Below, in pieces: positions 15,795 through 23,368 of a stretch of 64,000 nucleotides of DNA. The notes below the pieces were generated by a model. That model did not search any database. It had not been told where the DNA came from and was given only the letters and a program-made list of their open reading frames with translations. The stretch comes from Nocardia sp. NBC_01503 (GTDB lineage Bacteria > Actinomycetota > Actinomycetes > Mycobacteriales > Mycobacteriaceae), in NCBI RefSeq assembly GCF_036327755.1, contig NZ_CP109596.1, positions 2,604,001-2,668,000 of the forward strand, written 5' to 3'. Within the stretch, counting starts at the first letter, position 1; every line of letters starts with the position of its first letter. A program made the translations under genes and the position numbers.

Positions 15795-16718
15795 GTGCTC
15801 GTATTCTCGGCATCCGATAAGGGCGGCACCGGCCGCTCGGTGACCAGCTGCAATATGGCGTACCAGTTGAGCATGGACGGTTTGAAGGTCGCCTACCTGG
15901 ATTTCGATTTCGGTTCTCCGACGGTCGGCGCGATCTTCGAGATCAGCCGGATCGATCGCGGTATTCCGGGCGACACCGGCATGCACTCGTATCTGCTCGG
16001 CAACAATGGCTCCGCCGCGCGCTTGAGTGTGCGCTCGGAGACCGACCGCCCGGAGCTGCGGCATTCCCGGCACCCGTCGGGCCGCCTGGTGCTGTTCCCC
16101 GGTGACGCCGGTGGCGCGGAATTCGCCTCCGTGGACGCGGCCATGGTGCGGCGCTGCACCGAACTGCTGGCCACCTGTGAACAGGAATTCGATGTCACCC
16201 TGGTCGATTTGAGCGCGGGCCGCTCCATCGCGCTGACCCTGGTGTTGTATGCCACCGCCATGCCCCAGCTGGACCGATCCACGGTGCGCTGGTTGGTCTT
16301 CCATCGCTGGACCCGTCAGCATCTGGTGGCGGCCTATGGACTGGTGCACGGTCCGCACGGACTGTTGAAGACCGGCGTGGCGTGCGGACATTCGGAAGAG
16401 CGGCTGATCGATTCGGTGCGCTATGTGCGCACCGCGGTTCCGGAGTTGAACGAGGCTATCGGTTTGCGGCCCGCGCAGGCCGCGTGGTTGCAGGAGCAGA
16501 ACGCTACGCTGAGCCGCGCCGCGATCCGCTACGAGTTGGGCACCACCCGGATGCTGGGCGCCACGCCGGTGGAACCTATGCTGCAATGGCGTGAACAGGT
16601 GATCCTGGATGTCGATGTGGCCGACCGGATCGCGAATGAGAAGACCGTCTCCGCCTTCCGTGATCTCGCCGCCCGGCTCAGTAACCAGGCCGTCTGGGAA
16701 AGGCTCGAGGGCCAATGA
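15795..16718 (+). CDS. SCO2523 family variant P-loop protein (ParA/MinD-like)
   Basis: A 307-residue SIMIBI-class NTPase homologue, start GTG 15795 immediately after the upstream stop. The deviant Walker A is DKGGTGRS (residues 8-15): the signature Lys of ParA/MinD is present (Lys9), but the normally invariant P-loop Lys is Arg14. The switch-like segment YLDFDFGSPTVG and the later LVDLSAGRSIAL, in place of DTPPG-type Walker B, complete the fold. ParA/MinD proteins position cargo by ATP-driven dimerisation; whether this variant hydrolyses ATP is uncertain. The stop overlaps the start of the next gene (ATGA), pointing to a protein complex with the neighbours. Confidence 0.85.
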   Translation: MLVFSASDKGGTGRSVTSCNMAYQLSMDGLKVAYLDFDFGSPTVGAIFEISRIDRGIPGDTGMHSYLLGNNGSAARLSVRSETDRPELRHSRHPSGRLVLFPGDAGGAEFASVDAAMVRRCTELLATCEQEFDVTLVDLSAGRSIALTLVLYATAMPQLDRSTVRWLVFHRWTRQHLVAAYGLVHGPHGLLKTGVACGHSEERLIDSVRYVRTAVPELNEAIGLRPAQAAWLQEQNATLSRAAIRYELGTTRMLGATPVEPMLQWREQVILDVDVADRIANEKTVSAFRDLAARLSNQAVWERLEGQ

Positions 16719-17782
16719 GCTCTATCGACTACAGTGAAGCCGCCGAACGCAATCGTGTTGCCGGACAGCCGATTTCGCATGTCTCGATCGAGGCCGGTCA
16801 CTTCTACATGGATGATCTGGTCAATGGCATCGACCGGATCAAGGCGCAGTTCCACCGGGTCGCACCGCTGGTGGAGGCGCACCGGCAGGCGGCCCGGGCC
16901 GAGTTCGGGCCCGGCGCGCGAGTCAGCACCTGCTTTCTGATCGACGACTATTTCCGGCACGACACCAGCCCGGCGGAGATTCTGAGGAAGCTGCTCGACG
17001 CCGCCGACGAATGCGGTGTGCGCATCGACTATCTGGCGCGCGAGGCGGGGTGCGCTGAGGTGCCGGTGTTCATAGACGGCGAGTCGATCGGCGATCCGAT
17101 TCGCCTCGCCGAGATGATGGCCGCGCGTATCGTTCCCGAGCCAGAGGATCAGCAGTCCACCGGCCGCCGCCCGGCGACCGCGGAATCCGGTTGGCTGTGC
17201 AATGGCCGTCGCTCCTCGGAATACGATGCGGCACAGGCCATGCGGGTGGCCCCGTATCGTCCGCCGGTGGAGTTCGCGGCGCGTAATCATTCGATCTTCC
17301 TGGACGTGCAGTTGTGGAACCGTTGGACCGAGTCGGTCGGTGGTGAGCAGATCGAGCGCACCCGCTGGTCCTGCCCGTTCCTCGCGTCGATCTGGCAGTT
17401 GTTGCGCCTGGGCATGATTCGGCACGAGGGCGCGGTGGTAGCCGCACCAGTGCCGGAGATCGATGTGCGGCGGCCGAGTGAGGATCCGCGGCCGGGCGCG
17501 GAGTCGCCGACCATGGAGTGGCCCACGGACTGGTGGAAGATGCCCGCGGTGGTGCAGCTGAATCCGGCCGCAGCGCCGTTCGCGGCCTATCGCACGCTGT
17601 CGGTGCTGCCGCACAGCTATCTCGGTATCGAGCATGCGGTGCGGGTGATCCTTGATCATCTGCAACTCGACTCGGAGGTCTACGACAAGCTCGCCGAACG
17701 TGGTGCGGCGGAACGGATTCCGGTATCCGTACCGGCACGGGTGACACACCGGGTCAATCATGTCTTCATCGGTGACGCCTGA
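16715..17782 (+). CDS. SCO2522 family protein, uncharacterised
   Basis: A 355-residue soluble protein with no signal or membrane segment. The segment RVSTCFLIDDYFRHDTSPAEI (about 70-90) is conspicuous and aromatic-acidic; in this family it is likely a core motif, though its role is unknown. A basic/aromatic middle (FAARNHSIFLDVQLWNRW) and the acidic C-terminus HRVNHVFIGDA follow. The ATG overlaps the stop of the P-loop gene by four bases. Assigned to the SCO2522 family on sequence feel and strict gene order; I cannot propose a biochemical activity. Confidence 0.82.
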   Translation: MSSIDYSEAAERNRVAGQPISHVSIEAGHFYMDDLVNGIDRIKAQFHRVAPLVEAHRQAARAEFGPGARVSTCFLIDDYFRHDTSPAEILRKLLDAADECGVRIDYLAREAGCAEVPVFIDGESIGDPIRLAEMMAARIVPEPEDQQSTGRRPATAESGWLCNGRRSSEYDAAQAMRVAPYRPPVEFAARNHSIFLDVQLWNRWTESVGGEQIERTRWSCPFLASIWQLLRLGMIRHEGAVVAAPVPEIDVRRPSEDPRPGAESPTMEWPTDWWKMPAVVQLNPAAAPFAAYRTLSVLPHSYLGIEHAVRVILDHLQLDSEVYDKLAERGAAERIPVSVPARVTHRVNHVFIGDA

Positions 17783-17801
17783 TGTTCGCGACGGATATGC
17801 C

Positions 17802-18785
17802 ATGAGCGATCCCCTGGTGCTGCTGGGCGAGGTGCGCACCGGCCTGCTGCCCGCTTCGGTCGCGCTACCGCCGCAGGAGGCCGCCGAACTGCTGGCGCTG
17901 CTACCCGGCCAGCGCGTGCTGATGCGCGAACGTCCACTCGCCCTCGCGATTTCGCCGAGTGCGGCGGTCGGCGTCGACTGTCAGTTGGCGACCGTCTCGC
18001 GATCGGACAGCAGGGCGGTCGGTACCGTCGCCTCGCATGCCACGCTCGTCGGTGGCCGGGTCGCGCAGAGTTCGTCGAGTGTGCGGGTGGTGCGCGCCGC
18101 CGATTCGAATCGGCGGCCGTGGTCGCACTATCTCACCCAGGTCGGCACCGTGGAGCTGATCCACCGGCTCGGTGACGATACCGCCGCCGCGGTGGATCTC
18201 ACCGAGGGCTTCCTGGAGGCATCCAGCGCGACGACCCTGGATCTGGGCTCCATCAGCGAGCGCCTGCTCACCCAGGTGCGCACCGACGCCCGCCTGGATC
18301 GACGACCGCGCCTGCGCACCACCGCGACTCGATTGCGCTGGGCCGCCCGGGTCGCGCCGCGGTTGGACGGCGCGGTGCGGGGCCGGACCCTGTTCGCCTT
18401 CCGGCTGGAGGACGAGTCGACCCGTTCGGTACGGATCATGGTCCCGACCGTCCGGGATCTGGCCGGGGTGCAACGCTTTTGCGAGGACGTGGCCGTGCAC
18501 GACTGGCTGCTCACCACCCTCGACGCGGCGCTGGGCGATGCCGGCCGCTTCGGCCCGCACCAGGATGCGGTGGAGCTGCTGACCCCGCTGCTGGAACAGC
18601 TTGTGCACCTGTGGATGCCGGGTGCGCATACCCCGCAGCGGTTGCGCGAGTTGTGGACTCGACTGGAATCGGATCCGGGTTTCACCAGGCAGTGGACCGC
18701 GCAGATCGGGCAGTTGCGCGATCGACTGGCGGTGGCGACCCTGGAGGCGCTACGCGCTGCCAAGATCAGCACCGCGGAGTGGTGA
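17802..18785 (+). CDS. SCO2521 family protein, uncharacterised
   Basis: A 327-residue protein, last gene of the SCO2524-2523-2522-2521 operon. It starts MSDPLVLLGEVRTGLLPASV; alternative starts at ATG 17760 and GTG 17772 overlap the upstream gene and cannot be excluded. The N-terminal 60 residues form beta strands (LGEVRTGLL, QRVLMRERPLALAISPS), and the remainder is helical and Arg-rich. No known catalytic motif or transmembrane segment is visible. The distance of 19 bases from the upstream stop supports co-transcription. The downstream gene is convergent, so the operon ends here. Confidence 0.8.
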   Translation: MSDPLVLLGEVRTGLLPASVALPPQEAAELLALLPGQRVLMRERPLALAISPSAAVGVDCQLATVSRSDSRAVGTVASHATLVGGRVAQSSSSVRVVRAADSNRRPWSHYLTQVGTVELIHRLGDDTAAAVDLTEGFLEASSATTLDLGSISERLLTQVRTDARLDRRPRLRTTATRLRWAARVAPRLDGAVRGRTLFAFRLEDESTRSVRIMVPTVRDLAGVQRFCEDVAVHDWLLTTLDAALGDAGRFGPHQDAVELLTPLLEQLVHLWMPGAHTPQRLRELWTRLESDPGFTRQWTAQIGQLRDRLAVATLEALRAAKISTAEW

Positions 18786-18828
18786 CCCGTACTCCCGAGG
18801 TGGGTATGTGGCGCTGCGGCAACAGGAT

Positions 18829-19689
18829 TCAGAGCCGGAACCAGCGCCGCACCAGCAGTGCGAAGAACACCGATGTGGTGACCGTCCCCAGATAGCACTC
18901 GATCACCAGAAGCGCGCGCCCGCCCGCGCGCAGGCCGTCGGAATCGCCCGGGCCCAAGGGATTCAGATAGTTGACGAGCACCTTGTAGACGGTGACCGTC
19001 AGCGGGTTGTCCGATACCAGCGAAATGGCCGCGACGAATACCACCAGTTGCACCGCGATCCACCCGAGCATGCGGAACGGGCGATATCCGTAGCCGCACA
19101 CCAGATCCGGGAACAGTCCGCCGATGCGCCGCCACATCACCGGCTGCGCCAGTCGCCGCGCCCGGGCCAGCGCCAAACCGCAGCGGTCCTCGGCATCGGT
19201 GTCCTCGTCCTGATGGAACAGACTGCTCGCGCGCCGGAAGGCGTGTGCGGCGTGTGCGGGCAGTCCGGCGGGTAGCAGTCGCTGTCCGATCCGCTCGTAA
19301 TTCTCGCCGAGTTGCCGCTTCTGGGTCCGGCTCAGGCGCAGCGGCCCGCGGTACTCGACCTCGGCCGCGAGCAGGGCGGTGAGCAGCACGGTGACCGGGA
19401 CGGATGTCACTGTGCCGTCGGGGGATTGGTGCAGGGCGTCGGTGTAGATGTGCGCGAAGACCAGGCTGTCGCCGACCCGCCGGATACCGGGCGGATCATA
19501 GGTCGCGACCACCGCCTCCACATGCCGGGTGAAGCTGTCCAGCAGCGGTTGCTCGGTAGCGCGCCGGCGCAACGAGTGTGGTTGCTCCAGAAACGTCGCG
19601 AGATCCTCGGCATAGGTGGCGGCATGTCGTTCGATGCGCGTACTCATGGCGGCGACGAACGGTGACGAGGGCGAGCTCTTTTCGAGCAT
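18829..19689 (-). CDS. membrane protein with ion-channel-like C-terminus
   Basis: A 286-residue protein with a soluble, helical, charged N-terminal two thirds and three hydrophobic segments near the C-terminus (MLGWIAVQLVVFVAAISLV, a weak pore-like VLVNYLNPLG, and YLGTVTTSVFFALLVRRWF). The end GTVTTSVFFALLVRRWF resembles the last helix of small bacterial two-helix ion channels, but no TVGYG filter is present, so channel function is a guess. Start ATG 19689; a TTG at 19695 would overlap the stop of the acetyltransferase upstream, so the two genes are probably co-transcribed and coupled. The gene is convergent with the SCO2521-family gene. Confidence 0.7.
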   Translation of the reverse strand: MLEKSSPSSPFVAAMSTRIERHAATYAEDLATFLEQPHSLRRRATEQPLLDSFTRHVEAVVATYDPPGIRRVGDSLVFAHIYTDALHQSPDGTVTSVPVTVLLTALLAAEVEYRGPLRLSRTQKRQLGENYERIGQRLLPAGLPAHAAHAFRRASSLFHQDEDTDAEDRCGLALARARRLAQPVMWRRIGGLFPDLVCGYGYRPFRMLGWIAVQLVVFVAAISLVSDNPLTVTVYKVLVNYLNPLGPGDSDGLRAGGRALLVIECYLGTVTTSVFFALLVRRWFRL

Positions 19690-19691
19690 GA

Positions 19692-20159
19692 TCAATGGTA
19701 AAGCCTGTGCACCAGGACATCTCGGGGCTCATCCGGACCGAAATATTCGATCTCGTGCTCGGCCCAGACGAATCCGACCTCTTTGTACAGGTGATAGGCG
19801 GCTTGATTACCCGGCCGCACCGTCACGAAGACCTGATCGACCCGCTGTGCCCGGCATTGATCGAGCGCGGTTTCCAGCAGGCTGCGCCCGTAGCCGCGGC
19901 CCCGGCAGTATCCGGCGACCGCGAATCCCATGAACCAGGCGGCACTCTCCCGCCCGAGCGCGGTGAGTACGTAGCCGCAGACTCGCCCTTCGTGCTCGGC
20001 GACCAACCAGTGTGGGCCGTGCAGCTCGAACAGTTGGCGCAGAATGAAATACGGATAGGCCAGGTGTGCGAACTCGGCCGCTTCCAGAGCCTGAACGGCA
20101 TCGAGATCTGCCAGGCGAGCCGCCCGGAAGACCGGTGCCTGCTGTCCGAAGGCCAACAA
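19692..20159 (-). CDS. GNAT family N-acetyltransferase
   Basis: A 155-residue single-domain acetyltransferase. The acetyl-CoA binding motif A is visible as FAVAGYCRGRGYGRSLLETAL (R/Q-x-x-G-x-G/A type: RGRGYG). Motif B is NQAAYHLYKEVGFV, followed by the usual EYFGPDEPRDVLVHRLY tail. It has the usual RimI-like length. The acceptor (protein N-terminus, small amine or antibiotic) is unknown. TTG 20159 is the only plausible start near the domain boundary. The last bases overlap a possible TTG start of the membrane protein gene downstream. Confidence 0.85.
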   Translation of the reverse strand: MLAFGQQAPVFRAARLADLDAVQALEAAEFAHLAYPYFILRQLFELHGPHWLVAEHEGRVCGYVLTALGRESAAWFMGFAVAGYCRGRGYGRSLLETALDQCRAQRVDQVFVTVRPGNQAAYHLYKEVGFVWAEHEIEYFGPDEPRDVLVHRLYH

Positions 20160-20227
20160 ACGCCCTCCCCCTTCACCGCAGCAGTGCGATGAATTCCAGG
20201 GTAGGCGTCCGGTATGGAGTTTGGGAT

Positions 20228-20273
20228 GCGGTTCGGCCCGCTCGCCGTCTGCCGGACGGGCGGGCCGAACCGC
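20228..20273. terminator. 13-bp inverted repeat, terminator-like hairpin
   Basis: GCGGTTCGGCCCG (20228-20240) pairs perfectly with CGGGCCGAACCGC (20261-20273) across a 20-base spacer that can itself fold. It lies between the small gene at 20448 and the acetyltransferase start. There is no T-tract. Confidence 0.5.
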
Positions 20274-20298
20274 GCTGACGCAACGCGGCGGGGGGTTC

Positions 20299-20332
20299 GC
20301 CGTCGCACCCGGAGGTAGGAGGGTGCGACGGC
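20299..20332 (-). terminator. 12-bp stem hairpin, probable terminator of the gene at 20448-20651
   Basis: GCCGTCGCACCC (20299-20310) and GGGTGCGACGGC (20321-20332) form a perfect 12-bp stem with a 10-base loop, about 115 bases after the stop of the minus-strand gene. With the hairpin at 20228 it makes a double hairpin. I see no gene in 20160-20447. Confidence 0.55.
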
Positions 20333-20447
20333 TATCGAAAGGCGGTGCGGCAGCTGCTTTTGCGTCGGGGTCTGAACGTGCGGCGGAGATCGAGCATCCA
20401 CCACAGTGCGCGATGCACCGCGCGTTCGTACCGGTCGGCGCCTGTTG

Positions 20448-20651
20448 TCATGGCAGGGCGCGCTCGTCGAGCACGCACCGTCCCTCCTCCACCAGCGTCG
20501 CGCGGGCGCGGCGCCGGACCTTACAGCTCTGCACGGTGCAGTCCAGGTGCAATTGCATTGCGGCATGGGCTTGTTCGACGCTCATGACGCCTGGATCCCT
20601 GCGACATACCAGCAATCCGGCAATGGGCATATTGAGGGTGGTCAGTTGCAT
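20448..20651 (-). CDS. small conserved-looking protein with HLDCxxxxC motif
   Basis: A 67-residue protein beginning MQLTTLNMPIAGLLV. Its core, AAMQLHLDCTVQSCKVRRRARATLVEEGRCVL, matches a pattern I recall from many small Nocardia proteins, with HLxCxxxxC followed by a helix and a Gly-turn. The two Cys and the His could bind metal or form a disulfide. A strong ribosome binding site, GGAGG, sits 7 bases before the ATG, which supports translation. It is divergent from the Scr1/DUF397 pair. Function unknown. Confidence 0.7.
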   Translation of the reverse strand: MQLTTLNMPIAGLLVCRRDPGVMSVEQAHAAMQLHLDCTVQSCKVRRRARATLVEEGRCVLDERALP

Positions 20652-21050
20652 GATCCGACCTCCGGAAGAGATCGGTGGTAGGGGGTGACGACTTCGGCCA
20701 TGACTCCTCGTTCCGCATGGAATTCCTGAAGTGCCCGGAGCATTCAGGAAACGAAAGGGGACTCACAACACCGCCCCGGGCACATATCCAGCACACCATG
20801 GGCAGCCGTCCGGCGGGCGTTTTTCGAAGATGAGAACGCAAAATTGCGCGAATTCCCAGCAGTGAATCCACTTGGGGGAGGAGGATTCTCCATAGTGGAC
20901 GAAGCCCCCAGCCGATGAGATGTGTGTCCGGGCGGGAGCCGGTGTACCGCAAGACTATCGCACGGCATCACCCGGTCACCGAGCGTCGCCGGGGCCCGGC
21001 ATTGTCGTGCCACCGCCCGCTCGTGCCCGCGACCGAGAACGGAGCGCGCT
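20652..21050. other. 399-base gene-free stretch between divergent genes
   Basis: This region separates the HLDC small gene from the Scr1-type regulator. It contains the ribosome binding site of the small gene and presumably both promoters. Open frames on both strands here are short, compositionally odd and lack ribosome binding sites, so I see no convincing gene. Confidence 0.4.
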
Positions 21051-21971
21051 GTGTCAGAGAGCCCTGCGTCATCGACCCTGCCCCGCCGTCAGCTCGGCCG
21101 CTATCTGCGGGACTGGCGCATACAGGCGGGATTGACCATCGCCGAGGCCGCCAAACTCATGGAGTGGGGCGCCAGCACGCTACAGCGGCTGGAGAAGGGC
21201 AATGCCGACCGCATTCGCACCATCGACATCCATGAGCTGTGCCGTATCTACGGCATTCCGGCCGAAATCACCGACGGGCTCAAGGGTTTGGCGCAGCAGG
21301 CCGCGGTCAAGAGCTGGTGGCACTCCTACGGCGATCTCATTCCGGAGAACTTCGACGTCTATGTCGGCCTGGAAGCATCCGCACAGCGGTTGTCCTGCTA
21401 CCAATCGGAATTGGTGCCGGGGCTGCTGCAGACCGCCGATTACGCAAGGGCCCTGAACACTCTCGGCTATCCGGAAGACACTGCGGCGGAGGTGAATCGG
21501 CGGGTTCAGCTGCGCCTGCAGCGGCAAGCGCTGATCAGCCGTCGTATGCACCCGGCGACGGTCGCCATGGTGTTGCACGAATCGGTATTGCGCCGGTCCG
21601 TGGGAGGTGCAAAGGTGATGGCGGCGCAGGTGCGGCACCTGGCGGATTTGAGCACCAGACCCAATGTCGCACTGCGCATCCTGCCCTTTGAAGCCGGTGT
21701 CCCGCTGGGACTTTCGACCGGTCCGTTCGTGATTCTCGAGTTCGGGACCGATAGCAAGGGGCAACCGGTCGAACCCCCGGTGGTCTATGTGGAGGGGTTC
21801 ACCGGCGATCTGTATCTCGAAAGACAGGGCGATGTTCAGCGCTATCGCCGGGCGCAGGAATGCCTGGAACGCTGCGCGCTGGAGGTCCAGGACAGCAGAG
21901 ACCTGCTGCGGCAGGTGGCGAAGGAGTACGCCGCCTGGGCGGTCAGGCCCGTAGGAGGCAGCGGAGCGTAA
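21051..21971 (+). CDS. Scr1-family helix-turn-helix regulator (XRE domain plus DUF5753)
   Basis: A 306-residue regulator, start GTG 21051. Residues about 11-70 form an XRE-type helix-turn-helix (LGRYLRDWRIQAGLTIAEAA, then STLQRLEKGNADRI). The rest is the DUF5753 domain, recognised by the stretches LEASAQRLSCYQSELVPGLL and QTADYARAL. Such proteins pair with a small DUF397 protein encoded just downstream, as here, and act like an antitoxin-type or developmental regulator in streptomycetes. The DUF397 gene follows after 38 bases. Target genes are unknown; autoregulation is likely by analogy. Confidence 0.9.
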   Translation: MSESPASSTLPRRQLGRYLRDWRIQAGLTIAEAAKLMEWGASTLQRLEKGNADRIRTIDIHELCRIYGIPAEITDGLKGLAQQAAVKSWWHSYGDLIPENFDVYVGLEASAQRLSCYQSELVPGLLQTADYARALNTLGYPEDTAAEVNRRVQLRLQRQALISRRMHPATVAMVLHESVLRRSVGGAKVMAAQVRHLADLSTRPNVALRILPFEAGVPLGLSTGPFVILEFGTDSKGQPVEPPVVYVEGFTGDLYLERQGDVQRYRRAQECLERCALEVQDSRDLLRQVAKEYAAWAVRPVGGSGA

Positions 21972-22009
21972 CCACGGAGGGCTCCGCGCAGGCGAAGAAG
22001 GGACAGAGC

Positions 22010-22213
22010 ATGAGGATGGCGGAGCCGGCCGGGTTGGCCGGAGCGCACTGGTTCAAGAGCAGTCGCAGCGGCGCCGGTAAGGAGTGCGTCGAGGTGGCGT
22101 TCCTGACCGATGGGCGGGTGGGGGTGCGGGACAGTAAGAATCCGGAGGGGCCGGCCCTGGTGTTCGGGGCGCGGGAATGGGATTCGTTCCGGGAATTGAT
22201 CGTGCGCGATTGA
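22010..22213 (+). CDS. DUF397 domain protein, partner of the Scr1-type regulator
   Basis: A 67-residue DUF397 protein with the characteristic motifs WFKSSRSGAGKECVEVA, VRDSKNPEGPALVF and W(D)SFRELI. In this family the protein partners with the upstream DUF5753 regulator. Start ATG 22010 has a GAAGAAGGGACAGAG purine-rich sequence before it. Whether it is toxic alone is not shown; the family is usually described only as toxin-antitoxin-like. Confidence 0.9.
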   Translation: MRMAEPAGLAGAHWFKSSRSGAGKECVEVAFLTDGRVGVRDSKNPEGPALVFGAREWDSFRELIVRD

Positions 22214-22337
22214 TTCGTCACCGGAGCGGTCGGTGAACCTACTGTTCATCGACCGCCCCGGAGGAAGATCACGAAACAGCGGCCGTTCGGCATCGAAAAC
22301 ATGTTTGCCAGGGCTAAGCATGGGTAACCAATAATGC

Positions 22338-22535
22338 GTGGACCGAGGGCTGAAGAATTCGCGACCCCGGTACCGCAGATTAGGTCCCGATGACTGGATG
22401 GAACGGTTGATCGTAGGGATGCTCTTCGCGGTATCGGCGATGGGCATTTACGTACTCACCGGAGCATTGATTTCGGCGGTGGCCGTGGGACTGCTGGTAG
22501 GCGCCGTGGCGCTGGCGGTCGTCGCCATGCTGTAA
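22338..22535 (+). CDS. small membrane protein
   Basis: A 65-residue protein starting at GTG 22338, with a basic N-terminus (MDRGLKNSRPRYRRLGPDDW) and two hydrophobic helices (about 24-42 and 44-64). The inside-positive distribution fits a small inner-membrane hairpin. I do not recognise the family. No strong ribosome binding site is evident, so the start is uncertain. Its stop is followed 5 bases later by the long palindrome that separates it from sdhB. Confidence 0.55.
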   Translation: MDRGLKNSRPRYRRLGPDDWMERLIVGMLFAVSAMGIYVLTGALISAVAVGLLVGAVALAVVAML

Positions 22536-22540
22536 CCCTT

Positions 22541-22615
22541 CGTCATCCCGGCGCGCTTTTGGCCGGGATCCACACTGCAACGGTGGATCCCGGCCAAGGA
22601 CACGCCGGGATGACG
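22541..22615. repeat. 75-bp palindromic repeat between convergent genes (bidirectional terminator-like)
   Basis: CGTCATCCCGGCG (22541-22553) pairs with CGCCGGGATGACG (22603-22615). Inside it, TTGGCCGGGATCCAC pairs with GTGGATCCCGGCCAA. The whole element folds into one long hairpin. It fills the 84-base space between the small membrane protein gene and sdhB. Related copies lie at 53632-53723 and, as a half, at 9732-9791. Confidence 0.85.
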
Positions 22616-22619
22616 GGTT

Positions 22620-23366
22620 TCAGCGGCGGAAGAGCTTATTGCCCAACCAGACCAGCGGATCGTACTTCCGGTCCGCCACCCGCTCCTTGAGTGGGATCAG
22701 CGCATTGTCGGTGATCTTGATGTGCTCGGGGCAGACCTCGGTACAGCATTTGGTGATATTGCAGAAGCCGAGCCCCGCTTCTTCCTGTGCGAGCTCACGC
22801 CGATCCGCGACATCGAGCGGATGCATTTCGAGCTCCGCGATACGCATGAGATAGCGCGGTCCGGCGAAGGACTCCTTGTTCTCCTCATGATCACGAACGA
22901 CGTGGCAGGTGTTCTGACACAGAAAGCATTCGATGCACTTGCGGAATTCCTGTGAGCGCTCCACATCCTGCTGCTGCATGCGGTACTCACCCGGCTTCAG
23001 ATCCACCGGCGGGGTGAAGGACGGAATTTCGCGCGCCTTCTGATAATTGAACGACACATCGGTGACCAGGTCCCGGATCACCGGGAAGGTGCGCAGCGGC
23101 GTCACCGTGATGACGTCCTCGGGCGTGAAGGTGGACATGCGGGTCATGCACAGCAGTCGCGGCCGCCCGTTCACCTCCGCCGAACACGATCCGCACTTGC
23201 CCGCCTTGCAGTTCCAGCGCACCGCCAGATCGGGGGTCTGGGTCTGCTGCAGGCGATGGATGACATCGAGCACCACCTCGCCCTCGTTCACCTGGACGGT
23301 GAAGTCCTGCAGTTCGCCGCCCTCGATATCGCCGCGCCAGACCTTGAACTTCGCGTCGTAACCCAT
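22620..23366 (-). CDS. sdhB: succinate dehydrogenase iron-sulfur subunit (Sdh1 type)
   Basis: A 248-residue electron-transfer subunit of complex II. The [2Fe-2S] ligands are Cys53, Cys58, Cys61 and Cys73 (CKAGKCGSC region). The two C-terminal clusters use CIECFLCQNTC (Cys144, 147, 150, 154) and CNITKCCTEVC (Cys202, 207/208, 212). It passes electrons from the flavoprotein to quinone at the membrane. The gene order anchor-flavoprotein-iron-sulfur subunit equals mycobacterial Rv0249c-Rv0248c-Rv0247c (Sdh1). Start ATG 23366 lies 2 bases after the sdhA stop. Long in-frame upstream extensions were discarded because they overlap sdhA. Confidence 0.95.
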   Translation of the reverse strand: MGYDAKFKVWRGDIEGGELQDFTVQVNEGEVVLDVIHRLQQTQTPDLAVRWNCKAGKCGSCSAEVNGRPRLLCMTRMSTFTPEDVITVTPLRTFPVIRDLVTDVSFNYQKAREIPSFTPPVDLKPGEYRMQQQDVERSQEFRKCIECFLCQNTCHVVRDHEENKESFAGPRYLMRIAELEMHPLDVADRRELAQEEAGLGFCNITKCCTEVCPEHIKITDNALIPLKERVADRKYDPLVWLGNKLFRR

Positions 23367-23368
23367 GG

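Noticed and set aside
20744..21013. An 89-residue minus-strand frame in the gap before the Scr1-type regulator.
   Set aside because: Pro/Arg-rich with no ribosome binding site and no family resemblance. Treated as non-coding.
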